Assembly: GCA_016290335.1 (NCBI GenBank)
Contig: JAEETM010000087.1
Span: 1-14,328 of the forward strand
DNA length: 14,328 nt
Source of the DNA: Treponema sp.
GTDB taxonomy: Bacteria; Spirochaetota; Spirochaetia; Treponematales; Treponemataceae
Direction: 5' to 3'
Under the pieces are notes generated by a model. That model was not told where the DNA came from, made no database searches, and worked only from the letters and a program-made list of their open reading frames with translations. The translations under genes and the position numbers were made by a program. Positions 12,568-14,328 of the stretch are shown one piece after another. Within the stretch, counting starts at the first letter, position 1. Every line of letters starts with the position of its first letter.

Positions 12568-14328
12568 ATGGACTTTTTGAGGTCGCATCAGCTGAATATA
12601 ATGCTCGTTTTAATGGGCATTTGCGGCATTCTTGCTTTTTGTGTGCTGCTTACAAAGACGCTGAATCAAAAAAGAAAAAATGCACTCTTTTCTCTTGAAT
12701 TAAGCAGTATGCTTCTTCTGTATTTTGACCGCTATGCGTACATTTTCCGTGGAAATACAAGCGACCTTGGTTTCTGGATGGTGCGAATCTGTAATTTCTT
12801 TGTGTTTTTCTTTTCCATTACAATTTTCTATGCTTTCAATTCCTATCTTATAGACTTATTCAAAAACGAAGGCGGTGTTAAAAGGTGTCCTGTACGTTTC
12901 AGGATTTGTAAAATTGCCGCAGTTTTCAGTATTGTGGGATTAATCATCTCCCAGTTTACCAATTTTTATTACTATTTTGATGCCCAGAACTGCTATGTAC
13001 GCGGCAAAGGTATTCTTATAAGCTATATCGGGCCGCTTATAATGCTGTTTATGGATTTGTCGCTTATTGTTGATTTTTTTGACAGATTCCGCCGCCTTAT
13101 AAGCATTCCGCTGATTATTTTTGCTGTTTTTCCGTTTGTTGCTTCTGTAATTCAGATTTTTGCTTACGGTATTTCGTTTACAAACCTTTCTATTGTAGGA
13201 CTCGCAATCCTCCTTTATATTTTCGGGCTCATAGATTTGAACGAAACGCTGGAAAAAGCAAAGCGCCGCGAAATAGAGATTCTTAAAGATGAACAGAGCA
13301 ATATAAGGCTTTTGTTTGAACAGACAGCAACAGCTCTTGCAAACGCTATAGATGCTAAAGATGAATACACACACGGACATTCAATGCGTGTAGCAGAATA
13401 TGCCCAAAAAATTGCACATTATGCAGGAAAAGACCCTAAATACTGCAATGAAGTTTATTTTGCAGGGCTTTTGCATGATGTAGGAAAAATAGGTGTTCCA
13501 ATCAGCATTATCAATAAAAATGGAAAACTTACAGAAGAAGAGTTTGCAGAGATAAAAAAGCATCCTGTAATCGGACATCAGATTCTTTCAAGTATTGATA
13601 AATCACCATATCTTTCAATTGCAGCTCATTTTCATCATGAACGTTATGATGGCCGCGGATATCCTCACGGTTTAAAGGGTGATGATATTCCGGAGATTGC
13701 AAGAATTATTGCTGTTGCAGATGCATACGATGCAATGACTTCCAAACGAAGCTACCGTGACCCTATTCCTCAGGATAAGGTTCGCGAGGAAATTGTAAAA
13801 TCTACAGGCTCTCAGTTTGACCCTGCCTTTGCAAAGCTCATGCTCCATATGATTGACCTTGATACTGAGTACAATCTTAAGGAGCACGAAGAAGTTAAAG
13901 AGCTTGGCGGAAAAGATATTCTTAACTGTGCTGAGTTCCGTTCTCAAAAATCTGAAGGAATTCTGCTTACCCGCCAGCCGGTTATGATAAAGGTAAGCAG
14001 CCACGCCGACACAGATATTATTGATGAATACACAATTCCTTCATTTATTGTTTTTGATTCCCTCGATGCCCGCGCTCACGAAACAGAATCTAAACGCAAA
14101 GAAATGCTTTACAACGAATATGCAATTATCCGTTTTGACGGCAAGATTACAGAAGGCTCTGCAAGAAAAATCCAGACAGAAATTATTCCGGCAGAAGCTT
14201 ACAAAGACAAAGCTCCTTCCCGTGAGGAAATTCTTTCAGATTATAAAAATGGTCTGAGCTATGAAATCGAAGCCGTAAAATGTAAAGACCATGTTCTGAT
14301 AGTTATAACTAACAAATTCCAGACTGTC
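12568..14328 (+). CDS. 7TM membrane HD-GYP cyclic-di-GMP phosphodiesterase, C-terminus beyond window
   Basis: Read directly from the sequence: an open frame of 587 codons from the ATG at 12568 to the window edge, without a stop. About seven hydrophobic segments fill residues 10-218 (for example IMLVLMGICGILAFCVLL, FFVFFFSITIFYAF and LSIVGLAILLYIFGLIDL), forming a membrane sensor. A charged helix (about 219-250) leads to an HD-GYP domain. It contains HGHSMRVAEYA (His271), LLHDVGKIGVP (His303-Asp304), HPVIGHQIL (His332, His337), HFHHERYDGRGYP (His356, His357; GYP at 364-366) and VADAYDAMTSKRSYRDP. These residues bind the metal centre that hydrolyses cyclic-di-GMP. About 150 residues after the domain form an extra C-terminal region I cannot assign. 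The gene probably tunes motility or envelope behaviour in response to an unknown signal. Confidence is high for the domain. Confidence 0.93.
   Translation, partial: MDFLRSHQLNIMLVLMGICGILAFCVLLTKTLNQKRKNALFSLELSSMLLLYFDRYAYIFRGNTSDLGFWMVRICNFFVFFFSITIFYAFNSYLIDLFKNEGGVKRCPVRFRICKIAAVFSIVGLIISQFTNFYYYFDAQNCYVRGKGILISYIGPLIMLFMDLSLIVDFFDRFRRLISIPLIIFAVFPFVASVIQIFAYGISFTNLSIVGLAILLYIFGLIDLNETLEKAKRREIEILKDEQSNIRLLFEQTATALANAIDAKDEYTHGHSMRVAEYAQKIAHYAGKDPKYCNEVYFAGLLHDVGKIGVPISIINKNGKLTEEEFAEIKKHPVIGHQILSSIDKSPYLSIAAHFHHERYDGRGYPHGLKGDDIPEIARIIAVADAYDAMTSKRSYRDPIPQDKVREEIVKSTGSQFDPAFAKLMLHMIDLDTEYNLKEHEEVKELGGKDILNCAEFRSQKSEGILLTRQPVMIKVSSHADTDIIDEYTIPSFIVFDSLDARAHETESKRKEMLYNEYAIIRFDGKITEGSARKIQTEIIPAEAYKDKAPSREEILSDYKNGLSYEIEAVKCKDHVLIVITNKFQTV

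Noticed and set aside
12940..14257. Several short open frames on both strands at the right end
   Set aside because: The plus frame starting at 12568 encodes a complete HD-GYP domain with all metal-binding motifs through this region, so the others are shadows.
1..14328. Search for CRISPR arrays, tRNA/rRNA genes, IS ends, prophage or defence islands
   Set aside because: No spaced direct repeats, cloverleaf-like sequences, transposase, integrase, nuclease or toxin-antitoxin signatures were seen on either strand.

Overview
The window looks like chromosomal DNA from a low-GC anaerobe, most likely a gut or rumen Treponema-type spirochaete. This assignment is an inference. It rests on the AT-rich coding style, a 7TM HD-GYP cyclic-di-GMP phosphodiesterase, a short ProB without the PUA domain, DUF1846 and DUF2156 proteins, and many genes with no Shine-Dalgarno. 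There is no phage, IS, CRISPR, tRNA or rRNA gene, and no intergenic gap longer than about 180 bases.

Layout. 1-415: a truncated leftward gene for a small two-TM membrane protein, with a textbook promoter, an operator-like palindrome inside that promoter, a leader hairpin and a strong AGGAGGA site. 416-937: an unrecognised 173-aa protein. 987-3085: proA and proB (proline biosynthesis), with a terminator-like hairpin ending just before the proA start. 3107-3135: a palindromic REP-like element. 3172-4792: a tocopherol-cyclase-like protein and an unknown 138-aa protein in one operon. 4844-5725: an SPL-family radical SAM protein. 5801-6739: a DUF2156 acyltransferase-like protein. 6740-6768: a second, diverged copy of the REP-like element between convergent genes. 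6771-8791 (minus): a DUF1846 protein and a dCMP deaminase, each with its own promoter. 8841-12482 (minus): a three-gene run read in the order CinA/alpha-galactosidase fusion, 157-aa CxxCxxHxxH protein, tyrosine phosphatase. 12568-end: the divergent 7TM HD-GYP protein, open at the window edge.

How the genes fit together. ProB and ProA catalyse the first two steps of proline synthesis from glutamate; no proC is present. The dCMP deaminase feeds dUMP and hence dTTP synthesis. The leftward operon begins with the most unusual gene here: a CinA/PncC-type amidase domain fused in frame to an intracellular GH27 alpha-galactosidase that itself carries an inserted beta-rich module. Its promoter faces the HD-GYP promoter back to back, and the two -35 boxes are 4 bp apart.

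A second theme is promoter geometry. For several monocistronic or operon-leading genes (416, 3172, 4844, 8791, 12568, and more weakly 5801) the -10 hexamer ends exactly 6 bases before the ATG. Standard spacing then puts +1 on the A of the start codon, and no Shine-Dalgarno is present. Genes inside operons (proB) and a few others (proA, the CinA-GH27 gene, the first gene) keep GGAG-type sites. The window therefore seems to mix leaderless and SD-led initiation.
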